The notes: a model not told the origin generated them from the sequence alone. A DNA stretch of 64,000 nt from Aristolochia californica (GCA_029961685.1 JARWKL010000015.1:22351220-22415219), one strand, 5' to 3'. Counted from the first letter of the stretch, positions 26,601 through 38,080 are shown. A program made the numbers and translations.

Positions 26601-29600
26601 GTAGTGCTTATTCCTGTCTTGATCTGAATTTGGGTTAGACCTCTACCTGTGCAGGCTTTCTAGTCTATGTTATGCATGCACAGGTGGATAAAGTTGGAGA
26701 ATTGGCATATATTTGATGCCTAATTGATTGTGATTAAAGCTGGAAGTGTGATTGATGTAATAGAGTTTACTCTAATTCGATTTTGTGTGTAGGGGGCCCA
26801 CTTACATCTGCGCAAGTTGATTGGAGTGTTTGTGTGGCTCTTCATGTGCCTTTTTGGATTGTAGTTTGTGGTGATTGTTTATTGGTTATTATTGTTATTC
26901 GGTGGTGTTAAGATGATTGATTCCGAGAGGCTATTACTCCAATTAACTCTTGAAGAAATTCTGAAAGTAAGGATTCTCATTCAATTCCAATTACCACCGT
27001 AAAATTGAATGGGAAGAATTATATGATTTGGACTAGGGTCTCATTCAATTCAAATTACCTCGGTAAAATTGAATGGGAAGAATTATCTGATTTGGACTAG
27101 GTCAGCCCTTGTGTTTTTGAAAGCAAAAAGAAAGGCAAAATATCTTAAGGAGGATCCTCCTTGTTTTATGATAGAGGATTGGGAAGTAGAAGATAGCTAG
27201 GTTATGACTTGGTTTGTGAATAGTATGGAGACTAGATTTAGTAATAAGGTGATGAGTTGTGATTCCTCTAAGGAGATTTGGGTAATCTTGGAGTTTATTT
27301 TGTCGTAGAAGAATAATCTTTCCAAGGTGTATGATTTATATGTTCAGCATGCGACGGGGTAACCGGGTTGTCATTGATTATTTTACTTAAATGAGAGGTG
27401 TCTTCTAGCAATTAGTGTGTTTCATTCGTTTACCACAAATAGATAGCAACTTCAAAAAGAGAAAAATAAATTTAAGTAGTGTGCTTCTTAGAAGGACTTG
27501 GACCAAGGTATGATGCAATCCGAGCATAGATGCTAGCTGATGATGAAGTAACTACGCTTGAGAAAGCCTTCAATCGTGCCATTTGGGCAAAAAGTGTAGT
27601 GGTAAATAAAGGGGAGAAGGAAATTACAAAAAATGGAGTATCAAAACTTAATCTCAATTCTACTTCTACCAGATTTGACACCCCCAGAGGCTGTGGAAGG
27701 GGTGGAAGAGGTCGTGGTTGAGGCAATTCAGGTTGTGGTTGTGGCCATGGTGATAGAGGTGATAGGAGTGTTCACTATGGGAGAAGTCATCATTTTTTTT
27801 CGGATAAATATTGGGATAAATTTGGAAAACTAGCATGGCCAAACTCTAGTTTAGCTACAAATGAGAAAATATCAAGCATCGAAACTCGAAGGAAAATTCA
27901 ACAGTTACTTCAGAGATTAAGTCAATTGACATCCATGTCATCATGCTCTACGTGCTAGGAGACTGGGTCTTCTTCCATTGCAAGTGTGACAATGGCAAAT
28001 TCAGGTATAACTATATTAGATACGTCTTCTAGTCCATAATGGATCATTGATTTAGGAGCATTCAAACATATGTTAGGTATGCCCGCCTTGTTCTCATTTG
28101 TCCTTTTTTCAAAACACATCACACTATCACACTGGCTGATGGGTCCTCGCAGGTCCAAAGTGAGGTTATGGTCCAAACCACTCCACATATATCATTGTCA
28201 AATGTCTTATTTGTCCTTAATTTCCTATTAATCTTTTATATGTAAGTAACACTAGTAAGTCTTTGAATTGTTCTAAATTTTTGTATCCTAGTTTGTGTGC
28301 TTTTCAAGATTTTCAAACAAAGAAGACGATTGGTTTTAGGTATGAAAAGAGTGGGCTCTATGTGCTAGATGACGTGAATGTTCTGAAAGCTATGGTCTTA
28401 TCAACACATACTGTATTTGTGGCACTTGTGTTGGGAACATCCATGTGCAGCTAAGCTCTGTCACGTCCTTCCTTATATGTTGTCCGATTTGTCTTTTGAA
28501 TGTGAATCATGTCACCTTGGAAAGCATCATAAATCACATTTTCTAGTTAGTTCAAGTCAAAGTACTAGTCCTTTCGAATTGGCCCATTCATATGTATGGG
28601 GCCCATAGAGAGTTCCAAGTATATTTGGTTTTAAATATTTTGTGTCCTTTATATATGACTTTAGTAGAGTGACTTGGGTGTATCTCTTTCAGAAGATTTC
28701 AGAACTTAATGTGTTTACCAAGTTTTTCAATGAAATAAAAACCCAATTTGGGGCTTCTATTTGTATCTTTTGTACTGATAACGATTTGGAGTTCCTTGAT
28801 AAAAAATTCAAAATCGTTTTGTGAATTATGAAATATCATATATCACACTTCGTATGTCTCTCAACAAAATGGGGTAGTTAAACGCAGAAAATAAGTATTT
28901 ACTTGCGGTCACACACACTTTGTTTTTTCAAATGAATGTCCCTTTGTCCTTTTGGGGTGATGCGGTCCTAACATCTTGTTATTTAATTAATCAAATGTCG
29001 CCTCTCTCCTCTAGGGACATATTCCCATTAAGGTGCTAAAACCTCTATGTTAGGTATTAGGTTTATGTCCTTGTGTTTTTGAGTCCTCTTGTTTTATTCA
29101 TTATCTTGGTCCTCACAATCACAAATTATCCCCAAGATCCATCAAATTTGTTCTTCTAGGTTATTCTCGTTATAAAAAAGGATATAAGTGCTATAACCCT
29201 CTTAGAAGGAAACTTATATTTTTTTTGATGTCACAATTTTTGAGAATATACCCTATTTTTCATCCTCAAGTGTGTCTTCCTCACTGCCATTTAGTGCCGT
29301 TGCAAGTCCAGTTGTTGAACATCTAGTTCCTATAGTTGTTATGGATGCCTCAAGTGTAGGTACTACACCTACTCATCCACTACCACAACCACCTTTGAAG
29401 CCACTCTAGGTGTATCAATGCCACTACGTTCAACAACAAGAGCCTCTTTATGAACTTCAACAATCAAATTCTCCATCCGTAGATTATGAACCTTCTGATT
29501 TAGTCCTACCTGTTGTCCTCCTGGAAAGGAAAAAGATCATGTACTTCTCACCCAATATCTAAATATGTGTTATTTGATTTTTGTCTCCATCCTATAAAAC

Positions 29601-32600
29601 CTTTTCCCTGTACTTATCTGCTTTTTCTATTCCTTGTATAGTGCATGATGCCTTAATCTTAAGTGGAAACTTATGGATGAAGAAATGGAGGCCTTGGTTT
29701 CTAAAGGGTAGATGGACACTTTGTCAACCACATGAAGGTGCAGCTACTGTAGGCTGTCAATGGGTATATACTATCAAGTATCGAGTTGATGGGAGTATTG
29801 AAAGGTACGAAGCTCGTTTAGTGGTGGAAGGCTAACCCAAACCTATGGTATTGATGTATTCTAGAAATTTTCTCCTGTGGGTCGTCTTACATTTGTCAGA
29901 ACTCTTGGTGTCTGTGGCAGTGAAGGAAGGATGGACTTTACATCAATTGGATATTAAAAATGCATTCTTTTATGGTGATTTATAGGAAAAAGTGTACATG
30001 GAAAATTTAGCAACGTTGCTCTGAATTTTGGATTTGTGTGAGTCATGGTGACCATTCCATGTTCGTACTGAAAAGACAGTCGGGTATCGTGGTTCTTGTT
30101 GTACATGTGGATGATATTATGTTGACGGGAAGTGATTTAAAAGGAATGGATGATGTTAAAGAGTATCTGGCAAAGTAATTTCAAACAAGGGACTTAAGAC
30201 AAAGTATTTTCTTGGTATTGAGGTGGCAAAAAGCAAGAAAGACATTGTTCTGACAAGACTGTTTGTTTCTACACTGATGGTTGTCTTCCTTGTCATAGCC
30301 AATCATTTTCATTGTAGTATAAATATGATAAGAACAGAGAAACGGAGAGATAACCTTGATCAACGTTATACTCTTATTTTACAACCTATCAACCATGCGA
30401 AAACTTCAATTTGTTGACTTTTATAAATCCCTGACTCTCGAACAGTTTGTAATGAAATACATTGATCTAAGCATGCTGACATTTCTAGAATCTTCTGCTA
30501 AAAAATTCATTCTAGCCTTTTCTTTTAAAAAGGTGGCTTTTATTTCTTAATAAAAAGAAATTTGATACAATGAGTCATTCTTATGCTTAAACAGCTAAAG
30601 GCCGAAATCCTTAGCTTTGATCTCTTGTCTCACCTGTTGTGTCAGAAAAATTCACAAAGGAAAGCTATTTGTAACGTTTGCAGTTTATTTTCTATTGTTT
30701 TACCTTTCTTTAAGAATTTGGCATTCGAGAACAGTCAGAAATTTTAGGGAGGTGTTAAGATGCTCCTTTAAATACTACATATGTCAGTGGCAATTGAGTT
30801 TTGCTGAATTGCAAAACATATCCATAATTAGCCAATCATATCAGATTCGTATAGTGCTACCATTATTTTGTATCTATGCATCAGCTTTGACATATTTACA
30901 TACTGGATTTTCAGGTACCTGATACAGATACAGAAAATCTTGGAAGTTGAAATGCTCTTCATTAATTCTTTTTTTTTTTTTTTTTTGATATTTTGTGTGG
31001 GACATACTTTCCATGTATCTTTGTCTTGTCATTGCTGATTTTCATAAGAATGTTATCGAGAGCTAGATGAGTATAATAGTGATCGATATCCCCATATGTC
31101 TGGACTAAAATCATTTCAGGTAATGTACTCCAGAATTTCAGTGGGTACTTACAACAATAACAGAAATGCTAAATTCTACCAGTATACTCATTAGACAGAA
31201 ATCTGATTTCTGTTATCCATGCAAGGAGCATGGCAACTAATTAAGAGTTTCTAAAATTAGTGATGTACACTAATAAATCTTCCTGACTATTCAAAAAATC
31301 TGCTTAAACGGGCAGTCAACCTCCAAAAGTTAACAGCACACATATGCAGAGACAAGTGCTTGTTGTATGCTTTGTTGGGAAGTGAACATGACTTAACATG
31401 TATGTTCTTGTTTCCAAACTCGCTCTTAATCAGATCTTTTTCTGTTTAGAAAGGATTTGGAGCAAAAAGAGATTTCCTAGTTCTGCCTCTGATTATCTTC
31501 ATCTTATAATAATTGTTCGACAAGAAACCAGGTTACTATTAGTGAAATATAAGTCAGAAAATCAGATTTCTGTTCAAAAGTGGCAACAAAAATTGGTTGT
31601 AGAGGTGTGGACTTTGTCTCTGGTTATGCATTGTGCAAAATTAGGTTCATGAAGTCTTTTTTCCTTTTTCTATAAATAATTTGAGACCTCTTGATTTTTG
31701 TTTTCAGGCTATCGAGCAGTGATCTGTGGAATGGATCCTGTCTGCTGTGAGTCAAGCTCCTGGATGGAGACTGCTAATGTTGAAAAGTTGTCTCGGGGCT
31801 GTAATCAGCCATTTTACCAGGTGAATAAAACATTTTATTTGGTTAGAAATTGAGATCTGATTGTATGATGGTGCCCTGTTAATTAACTTCCAAAGTTGCT
31901 GACCTTTATACTTTCTAAATTTTCTATGATTCAATAAAGGTCCCTATGCTCTTTAACCATCATAAGTTGTTTTGCTATAATGTACTTGCTTCCAACTAGG
32001 CTAGTAAAGAAAATTATAACGACCAAGAAGCAAAGACCTGCCTGGTTTTTCTTGTTATCTCTTGAATTGTAGGATAAGAGAGCACAGTCTGCATTAGGGG
32101 AGAAGCTTGACCTCCAACCAGACAATTCTCTATTATGTGAAAAGTTTACAGGACTATAATGCCCTTTTCCTTTCCTTTGTTATATATATTCCAGACTACT
32201 CCTAACATAATAAAAACAGCATATACATATCTCTATCTTACATTTTATTTTAATTGTATTGTATTTTCCTTTTTTTATTGTAATTAGTTTTCTTTGTTAG
32301 GATAGGGCACAAAATCGGAAGCAAGACTAACTGGACAGCCGAGTCCTAAGGAAGGAAATCACTCAATTGAAAGGATTCGAATGATAACTGTAAAGGGATA
32401 GTCCCACATGGACGAGTGAGTACAAATATCTTAAGCTTATTAGTTGAAAAAAGGCTTCCTAAGGTGGCTAGTCATTTTGGGATAGACCTTGGACCCAACT
32501 TCACATGGTATCAGAGTAGGTACTCATATGTGAGCCTCCCCCCAAATTATCCGTTTGTAAAGCCACAAAAAGTGTCTACACGTGAGGGGGAGTGTTAAGG

Positions 32601-35600
32601 AATAGTCCCACATAGATTAGTGAGTACAAATAATTTTTTTTTTTAAAATGGTGCTGGATTTTATTAAGACAAAGGCTCAAAAGAGCAAATTACAAAGGAG
32701 GGAAGCCTTCCCAAACAACGAGAGATTACTGGGAAGTTCCGAATTTTACCAATTTATCAGCCATATAGTTGGCTGATCTAGGAATGAGATTCCAATTACA
32801 ATGGATAGAAGATACAATGTCAGCAATACAATTTGTGATGGGCCAGTGACGCCAAGGGGGGAGTTGTCTTTGGAACACAAACCGATGACAGTCTTTGAGT
32901 CTCCTTCAATGATTAACTTCCCATGGAGACGTTCCATGAAAATTTAGAGGCCGAATAGAAGAGCACTAACTTTAGTAGTATTAGCATCAACAATGCCCAC
33001 TAGTCCAACATACGATAGAATAGGATCTCTATTTTGACCTCTGAAAACATTGCCTGCTCCAGCCAGCCCAGGACAGCCAATACCACTACCATCAAAATTG
33101 AGTTTTATGCTGTCACAAGGGGGAGGATCCCAGATGGCCATAATCGGAGTCTTGCAAGGGCTAGTCACGTGGGCGATCAAGCTCCAATTTTCCCGAAGGG
33201 AAACACCCGATAAAGCGGCAAATTCCTTCCTTGTTTGAAGCCAACTCGAGATGAGGCCAACAACATGTGAAGCCGTGTTGTCCGGGGTGTAAGCTTCGGA
33301 GTTGAATCTCTGGTTATTTCGCTCGAGCCAAATACCCCATGGAACATGCACAAGACAGGCCGAAAGTATTAACTTGCCCCGCAGAGAAAGCCGAATCCCT
33401 CTAACCATCTCAAAGGTGCCAAATAGGTCCTGATGTAGCCCCATTTGGAGCCTAATCTTCTTAAAAATCTTCATCCAGACTTGCCAAAAAAACCCAGTGT
33501 AAGTGAGTACAAATATCTTAAGCTTATTAGTTGGAAAAGAGGCTTCCTAAGGTGGCTAGTCAATTTGGGATGGACCTTGGACCCAACTTCACAAATATGA
33601 ACCATGCACTTCTTCCGAAATGGATTTGGATGTTTAACTCCCGTTTCCCCAACCTTTGAAAAAACATGGTAGCTTCAAAGCTCGGTTGGTCTTCTTCTTG
33701 GTGGTCCTCGGGTGGTAGGAGGAATTTGTCACCTATATGGAGGTCTCTATATCTTCTTCTTCTGAGTTTTTGCTCGGCTATCAAATATTATGTGGGCAAC
33801 GACCAATCTATCAAATTCTGGGGGGACTGGTGACAAACCTTTGATGAGTACTTTTTGGTGGCCTTTTCCACTTATCCTTACAGTCGGAGATCACTGTGGC
33901 TGAAGCTCGTAGTGGCGTTGGCTAAAACCTCCATCTTCGTCGTAGTTTATCGGACTTTGAGGCCTTGGACGCTAGCCGCCTTTTGGACTCTATTCAGCTG
34001 CTCAGATTGCGTCCTTAAGTTCCTGACAAATTGATTTGGTGGCCTGATAAGAGGGGTTCTTTTACGGTTTCCTCAACCTATCTTTTCACTGGGCGATGGT
34101 CCTCCTCTCTTACTGTGCATGTCGTGGCTTTCACTTGGTGCCTTGTGCACCTCCTAAAATCAAATTCTTTATGTGGAGTGCTTGCCTTAATAAGATCCTT
34201 ACCGCAAACAATCTTCGGCAGCGAGGAAGCCTCTCTGTTGATCCCCTTTGTCCCCTCTGCAGCATGGTGGAGTCAGTTTGCCACCTCCTGCTCCTCTGCC
34301 CCTTTTCGTGGCGGGTTTGGGCTTTAGTCCTTTGCCGCATTGGTTTGCAGTTTTGTTTGCCCACAGATTTGATTGAGGCCAGCCGGATGCTTTTAGGCTC
34401 TGCCTTGCCAGGGCTGGGGAAATTACTGATCTTTGCTTGTGTGCACTATATCCTGTGGGTTCTTTGGATTGAGAGGAATTTCAACCACTTCAAAGGAAAG
34501 TTTTGAGTCTATTGAGAGAGTTGCTAACATAATCTCAAGACAAATTTCCTCTTGGGTGTGCACAAAGAGTGCTTTTCCCCCTTTCTTTGGCTCATTTATT
34601 CGGGACAACTGGTTTTGCTTGGCCCAACTTCATGCTCCCTCGAGACCCCCCACCATCTAGGAATGGCTGCCTCCCTGATCCGGTTCTCCCAAGCTGAATT
34701 TTGATGGCTCCTCTCTCGACAACCCTGGAAAGGCTGGTTTTGGTGACTCCTCTGGCAATCAGATTATCTCCTTTCTTGGTTCCTTGGGAATTGCTGACTT
34801 GGCGACAGCTGAGCTTTCCAGCCTTCTCCATGGTCTTCACATTTTTCCTGACCATTGTAGTGGTCTTCTCCATGTTGAAGGTGACTCCAAAGTAGTAATT
34901 GGCTGGTGTGCTCATGCCTCCACTCCCCTCTGGTGTCAGTGGGATTTATTCTTCGAGATCATGGATATCGCCTCTTTTTTTTTATTGTACTTGGTCTCAC
35001 ATTTCGAGATCTGTAAATTCTGTAGCTGATGTCCTTTCTAAGTAGGGAGCTTCCCTTCGATCTCTTATTGTTATGGGATCACTCTCTTGAGCGTTTATAA
35101 CCTTTTGGCTTTGTTTTCATATCATAAAATCATCCTTTCTCAAAAAAAAAAAAAAAGGAAAAAAAGAAAAAGAAAAAAAAGGAATTGAGAATATAAAAAG
35201 TGGATATGAATGTAGTGAGGTTTGTTTTTGGTTTAGAACCAAAGTATGAACCAATCCATGCCAAATGCTTGCTAGTGCTGAGGTACCTACTCTTGTTGCT
35301 GGATATGCATGAGCTTTGCTGACTGAAAACCATAGCAAGAGCAGACTAATAAAAGTCGTGAAATACACTACTGGATACTACCACCACATAATAAAAGTAG
35401 TTAACTAAAATATTCAATCATTGTATCATCTCCTCTTTTGAGACTAAAAAACTTGGCATATAGTTCATATACTTGTGAGATTGCTTTCTTGATAAGAAGT
35501 AAGACTCTGGAATTCCAAATCTTGGTGGTTGTTTCACAATTCATCACTTAAACTCTGTTGCCTAGGCTCCATACTATTGATCAACCAAGCCATAATTTGA

Positions 35601-38080
35601 TTGTCCAGTGCCTCCTAGTCATCTGTTACAAGAGTAGGAGATCATTCATAATATGTTTTTTTTTTTTTTTTTTGTTAAGGCCAACTAAAATAATTTTCCA
35701 TCTAAACCTCTGGAATCTTTAATTGAATCTTTAATCAGAGTGATAACTTCAACACAAAATAACAATCCGAAATCAATACCTGAAAACCAAATGCTAAAGA
35801 ACACCTTAATTTGCTTGTACAAACAAGGGGGCCAGGGTACCCGAATTTCAATTCAGAAGCACCATCACGTAAATGACCCCTTAACCAAAAAAATCCAATT
35901 TCAGGAGGATGCAATCAAGGGCTAACATCTGCCCTATGAATGATGATGCAGACAATTTTTAAGTCTAGAAGACCTGTCCAGGTAAAAAATTGGAAAAAGG
36001 CCCAAACAACCCTCTGGAGGCGCTAACCACATTTAATTGCTCAATTAGTAGCACAAGTCATCAATCATGGGTCATGACATAGTAAGTAAAGGAAAAATCT
36101 AACCTTTAACTCCGATTTGCAGAGAAAAAGGAAAAATCTACCTTTAACTCCAGTTTGCAGAGGAAATTGAATAAGTTTAGAAATCGCAAGGCAATAGAAG
36201 GACTACGAGTGGCTGAAGTTTCTCAGCAATAGGACCTTACAACTTTGATACCATGTAGAAGTGAGAGATAGAGGGGAGAGAAAAGTCATAAGTGAAAGAG
36301 GAAAAGTGCTACAGAAAAAGCAGAACTGTTTAGAGGTCAGAAATCGACCACCATTCTCTTAAATAGCACTTAAGTGAAATATAAAGTACATTGATAGATA
36401 TACCCCTCTACATTAAACTCTCTACAGCGTTCTAATTACATGGGCATAAAAAAACTGAAAATTGAACCAAATAACTACTAAATGAAGGAGATCACTTTCC
36501 TACTGTAGAAGGGTAGTTTGATAACCGTTAAATGACCAAAAACGCTTTTACATATAACTTAACATTTCTATTATCAATTAGCCACATCATTAATAAGAAG
36601 TTGGGTCTAAGGCTCATCCCAAAATGACTAGCCAAATTAGGAAGTCTCTTTCCTAACTAATAGATCTATGATCTTTGTATTTATTAATCCATTTGGGACT
36701 ATTTTTGAACACTCCCTCATGTGTAGGCCCTCTTTTTGTGGTTTGTACACATGGACAGTTAGGGTTGAAGCCCATGTATGAGCACCTACTTTGATACTAT
36801 GTGAAGTTGGGTCCAAGGCTCATCCCAAAATGACTATCTAAGTTAGAAAATCTCTTTCACAACTAATAAACTCAAGATTTTTGTACTCATTAATCCATGT
36901 GAGACTATTATTTAACAATTATGATTCGGTAGTTTGATGGTGTTTCTTGTGGTGTATAAAAAATACGTGGGGTGAGGGTTGACAGTTTGCTTTGATGTTA
37001 AATCAATGTAACATGAATGTTGGAAGAGCTATGTGACAAATTTTTAATTTACAAATTTCATTAATATTTTTATTTATTAATAATTATTTATAGATTTTTG
37101 TTGTGGTATTTTTTTTATTTTTCAATATGTTTATGAGGTACCTCCAGGATCTTATGAATAATCATTACTGACTTCCATAAATTTTCGAATCATGTAATGT
37201 ATTGTAGGTCTTGGTTGATGTACATGCTGATCCGAACCTTCTAGTTGCTTATGGTAAGTGTTACTGTCCTGTTTGCAGATTAAAATCAAAATTAGTTTTT
37301 GTCTTGTCTCCTTCTTAACTCATGATAGCATAATAATCATTAATACTGATGTTGCAGTGCCTGAGGAGAATCTCTTAGCTGTTGATCAGCCAGACATGGT
37401 GAGTACGAATATCTTTGACTTCTGCATTGAGTTGCTTACTATTGCGATGGGAGGGGTGAGAGAGAGATGGAGGCCAACCAAAACCAAGGATAGTAAAACA
37501 ATAGAGCAGAATATAGGAAGATTTCATGTAGTAAACCTTAATATAATTGGGACTAGTTCTGGATGATGATGATGAATGAGCTGCTGGAGGCACCTAAAAG
37601 GGTAAAATATTAGAAAAGAACTGATTTTCAATTAGAATTTTTTCTTGCGAGTAAAATGATTTCTGTTTGGCCTATTTTCTTGTGTTTGTACTCGCACTTG
37701 AAAGAAAATGGAAAACTTAGTTGACTGCTCCAAATATCTGCATTTTCCGATCTTTTCTCCTCTTTGAGAGTTTGAAAGAAAACATTCTCACAACCCTGCT
37801 GACTTTTAGAGAGTAAGATGAATAGTTTCATATGGGTGATTCAGATACATTTTTTTTTTTTTTTCTGTATGGCAAGTAGGTGATTGTTTAAGTTTTCATT
37901 CTCTGATCATTTATGTTTGTGCAGGGAAGATTCGATCATCCTTACACTTCTTTCCTGTTTTATGGCGTGGATGCAGCAGGAGATTTCATCCCTGTAAAAC
38001 AATTACGTGAAAAGTATAATAGGCCTCGCCATGAAGTGCCGATGGACCCACCCGATGACAACGGAGAAAAAGACATGTAG
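8620..38080 (+). CDS. CLPF: ClpF-type plastid Clp protease adaptor (UVR plus YccV-like domains)
   Basis: Nine exons: 8620-8931, 16669-16728, 16810-16904, 17399-17477, 20974-21067, 31708-31820, 37208-37253, 37358-37398 and 37925-38080. All joins are GT-AG and phase-consistent, giving 331 residues. An in-frame TAG at 8575 supports the ATG at 8620. Residues 1 to about 65 are Ser/Thr/Arg-rich, like a chloroplast transit peptide. ESANEDILLFFFQLDLATRV (about 85-103) is the conserved N-terminal block. A UVR motif follows (EDYSLAADLRDEISKLE, about 166-182). A YccV-like domain spans about 200-300 (FRLGQKV, NQPFYQVLVDV, LLAVDQPD). The end matches FIPVKQLREKYNRPRHEVP. Arabidopsis ClpF (At2g03390) has this layout and about this length. 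It acts in the stroma with ClpS1 to bring substrates to ClpC chaperones. The reading frame is intact despite transposon-filled introns 1, 4, 5 and 6. Confidence 0.92.
10442..11978 (-). mobile_element. 5'-truncated LINE in ClpF intron 1
   Basis: A T run at about 10445-10467 is the minus-strand poly(A) tail. The frame 11763-11053 holds a reverse-transcriptase zinc-binding region (FFIWTACWNKVLTSDTLIRR, CPFCQTSTE). An RNase H region lies between it and the tail, and NKLSPVWKKI and LGTGSVTRF lie upstream. A 9-bp repeat TTATTTCAG at 10433-10441 and 11979-11987 is a probable target-site duplication. It is defective. Confidence 0.75.
12001..14352 (+). mobile_element. Degraded LTR-type element with direct terminal repeats
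   Basis: Two related blocks, 12001-12150 and 14203-14352, share AAAACTTATTTCTAAGGG, a TATTTTATTAGTATTTTATG segment and GGTGAGAAGAGG. The right copy is preceded by an A/G-rich PPT-like AAAAGGGGAG (14138-14147) and TGTTAGAAG, a Copia-like LTR start at 14148. The left copy seems cut at its 5' end beside the LINE. No polymerase is recognisable inside, so this may be a nonautonomous element. Within it, CAAAGTTTTCTAC...GACATATGAAG is repeated near 12298-12395. Confidence 0.5.
14798..14955 (+). repeat. Tandem duplication, two units of about 77 bp
   Basis: Each unit starts AAAGTAGTTT, includes AAGAAGAAGATAGATGGTAG and ends CAGGTCTATTATTTA. The units differ by several substitutions. It lies in ClpF intron 1, just left of a Copia fragment. 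Confidence 0.75.
15010..16342 (-). mobile_element. Copia 5' end: LTR plus gag, remainder lost
   Basis: The minus-strand LTR is 16342-16082 (TGTTGGAAATTCGG ... CCTTCA). It is followed by TGGTATCAGAGC, the usual primer-binding site for initiator Met tRNA. A gag frame follows (15769-15335) with FLKGKGKLSHLLGTGPKKGD, EDSIIMSWLWNSM and QQTYSKVRD. No integrase, polymerase or second LTR remains. The primer-site region is present twice (see findings). Confidence 0.75.
17218..17239 (+). repeat. Uninterrupted run of 22 G
   Basis: The run follows GGGGT and lies in the 494-bp third intron of ClpF, on the sense strand. Runs of this length are unstable and hard to sequence. Confidence 0.9.
18880..19260 (+). 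mobile_element. LINE relic in ClpF intron 4
   Basis: Plus-strand frames read LLIHCNFSWHIWSFIFNKF and then RNLRVFQDSSSPWKNVAERA. This fits the segment after the zinc-binding region in plant LINEs. It is frameshifted and has lost its ends; a T-rich run (19250-19264) breaks it. Confidence 0.4.
19964..20655 (+). mobile_element. TRIM element with a LINE nested in its second LTR
   Basis: LTR 1 is about 19964-20077 (TGTTAAAAATAGTCC ... TGGACCTAACTTTG). The short interior (TGCTCATATGTGAGCCTCC ... CACATGAGGGAG) runs to 20163. LTR 2 starts at 20164 (TGTTAGAATAG), breaks at about 20209 where a LINE is inserted, and resumes at about 20600 up to about 20655. The layout matches the TRIM at 32389-33593, but this copy is more diverged. 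Confidence 0.65.
20210..20600 (-). mobile_element. LINE 3' end (RNase H) inserted in TRIM LTR
   Basis: The plus strand begins with T runs (minus-strand tail), followed by a minus-strand RNase H remnant with SKVVIG and NSAADALAKHG. It is flanked by GAAAAATTATATGTGTTTATT-like repeats at about 20193-20212 and 20598-20616, probably an imperfect target-site duplication. It is a short 5'-truncated copy. Confidence 0.6.
21256..25964 (-). mobile_element. Copia LTR retrotransposon, full span but defective, in ClpF intron 5
   Basis: The minus-strand 5' LTR is 25964-25645, followed by TGGTATCAGAGCAG (primer-binding site). The 3' LTR is 21558-21256. Flanks CTTAT (21251-21255) and CTCAT (25965-25969) fit a 5-bp target duplication with one change. 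Inside, on the minus strand, are a gag remnant with a broken zinc knuckle (about 25404-25620), pre-integrase and integrase (24929-24501: HLRLGNPSPIKLCQ, FVSFIDDFSRVTWVYLL) and reverse transcriptase parts (GCRWVYTIKYNVD; LKYFLGIQVARS). Stops and frameshifts break it, and most of gag is missing. A 66-bp segment is duplicated in tandem at 23107-23238. A LINE is nested at 21699-22175. Confidence 0.85.
21699..22175 (+). mobile_element. LINE 3' fragment nested in the Copia element
   Basis: The plus-strand RNase H remnant has LNFDGSAIGCPGPA and ADANTAEVSALLFSL, then a 3' tail of A-rich sequence. It is flanked by a perfect 13-bp repeat AATAAAATGGCAG at 21686-21698 and 22176-22188, a good target-site duplication. 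It is closely related to the LINE at 32633-33501. Confidence 0.8.
26063..30265 (+). mobile_element. Copia LTR retrotransposon, 3' truncated, in ClpF intron 5
   Basis: The 5' LTR is about 26063-26417, followed by TGGTATCAGA at 26418. Plus-strand frames then give the gag start (near 26970, with a tandem duplication of about 64 bp), a Gly-rich zinc-knuckle region (27660-27830), pre-integrase and integrase (28320-28830: KTIGFRYEKSGLYVLDD, FSRVTWVYLF) and reverse transcriptase (29735-30170: GCQWVYTIKYRVDGS, HVDDIMLTGSD). Homology stops near 30265 at LGIEVAKSKKDIVLTR. No 3' LTR is seen. There are many stops. Confidence 0.75.
32389..33593 (+). mobile_element. TRIM element, complete except for a nested LINE
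   Basis: LTR 1 is 32389-32505, followed by TGGTATCAGAG (primer-binding site). The interior is under 90 bp and ends in GTGAGGGGGAG, a polypurine tract. LTR 2 begins at 32593 (TGTTAAGGAATAGTCCC) and is split by a LINE (32633-33501), ending at 33593. Without the LINE and its duplication, LTR 2 is about 118 bp. This is the clearest reference copy of the TRIM family in the window. It carries no coding capacity. Confidence 0.85.
32633..33501 (-). mobile_element. 5'-truncated LINE inserted in TRIM LTR 2
   Basis: The T run at 32633-32644 is the minus-strand tail. Minus-strand frames 33474-32944 and 32937-32746 give HVPWGIWLERNNQRFN and an RNase H remnant (IKLNFDGSGIGCPG, ANTTKVSALLFGL, IEGDSKTVIG). 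A perfect 14-bp target-site duplication AGTGAGTACAAATA lies at 32619-32632 and 33502-33515. Confidence 0.9.
33594..35185 (+). mobile_element. 5'-truncated LINE in ClpF intron 6
   Basis: Plus-strand frames hold a zinc-binding region (APPKIKFFMWSACLNKILTA, CPLCSMVES), then IERNFNHFKGKF and an RNase H remnant (HVEGDSKVVIGWCAHAS). An A-rich tail ends near 35185. It begins directly after the end of the TRIM at 33593. It has frameshifts and is not functional. Confidence 0.75.
36254..36564 (-). mobile_element. Copia LTR with primer-binding site
   Basis: On the minus strand it starts TGTTAAGTTATATG at 36564 and ends CACTTCTACA at 36254, followed by TGGTATCA. It is related to the LTR at 46693-46972. 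Only an LTR and perhaps a short leader are recognisable, so it is probably a truncated element. Confidence 0.6.
36594..36917 (-). mobile_element. Complete TRIM element
   Basis: Minus-strand 5' LTR 36917-36800 and 3' LTR 36711-36594 are each about 118 bp. The interior is under 90 bp, with a TAGTATCAAAG primer-binding site and a CACATGAGGGAG polypurine tract. Flanks ATTAA (36589-36593) and ATTAT (36918-36922) fit a 5-bp target duplication with one change. It lies in ClpF intron 6. Confidence 0.85.

Noticed and set aside
34131..34364. Minus-strand 77-codon frame
   Set aside because: Shadow of the LINE zinc-binding region on the plus strand.
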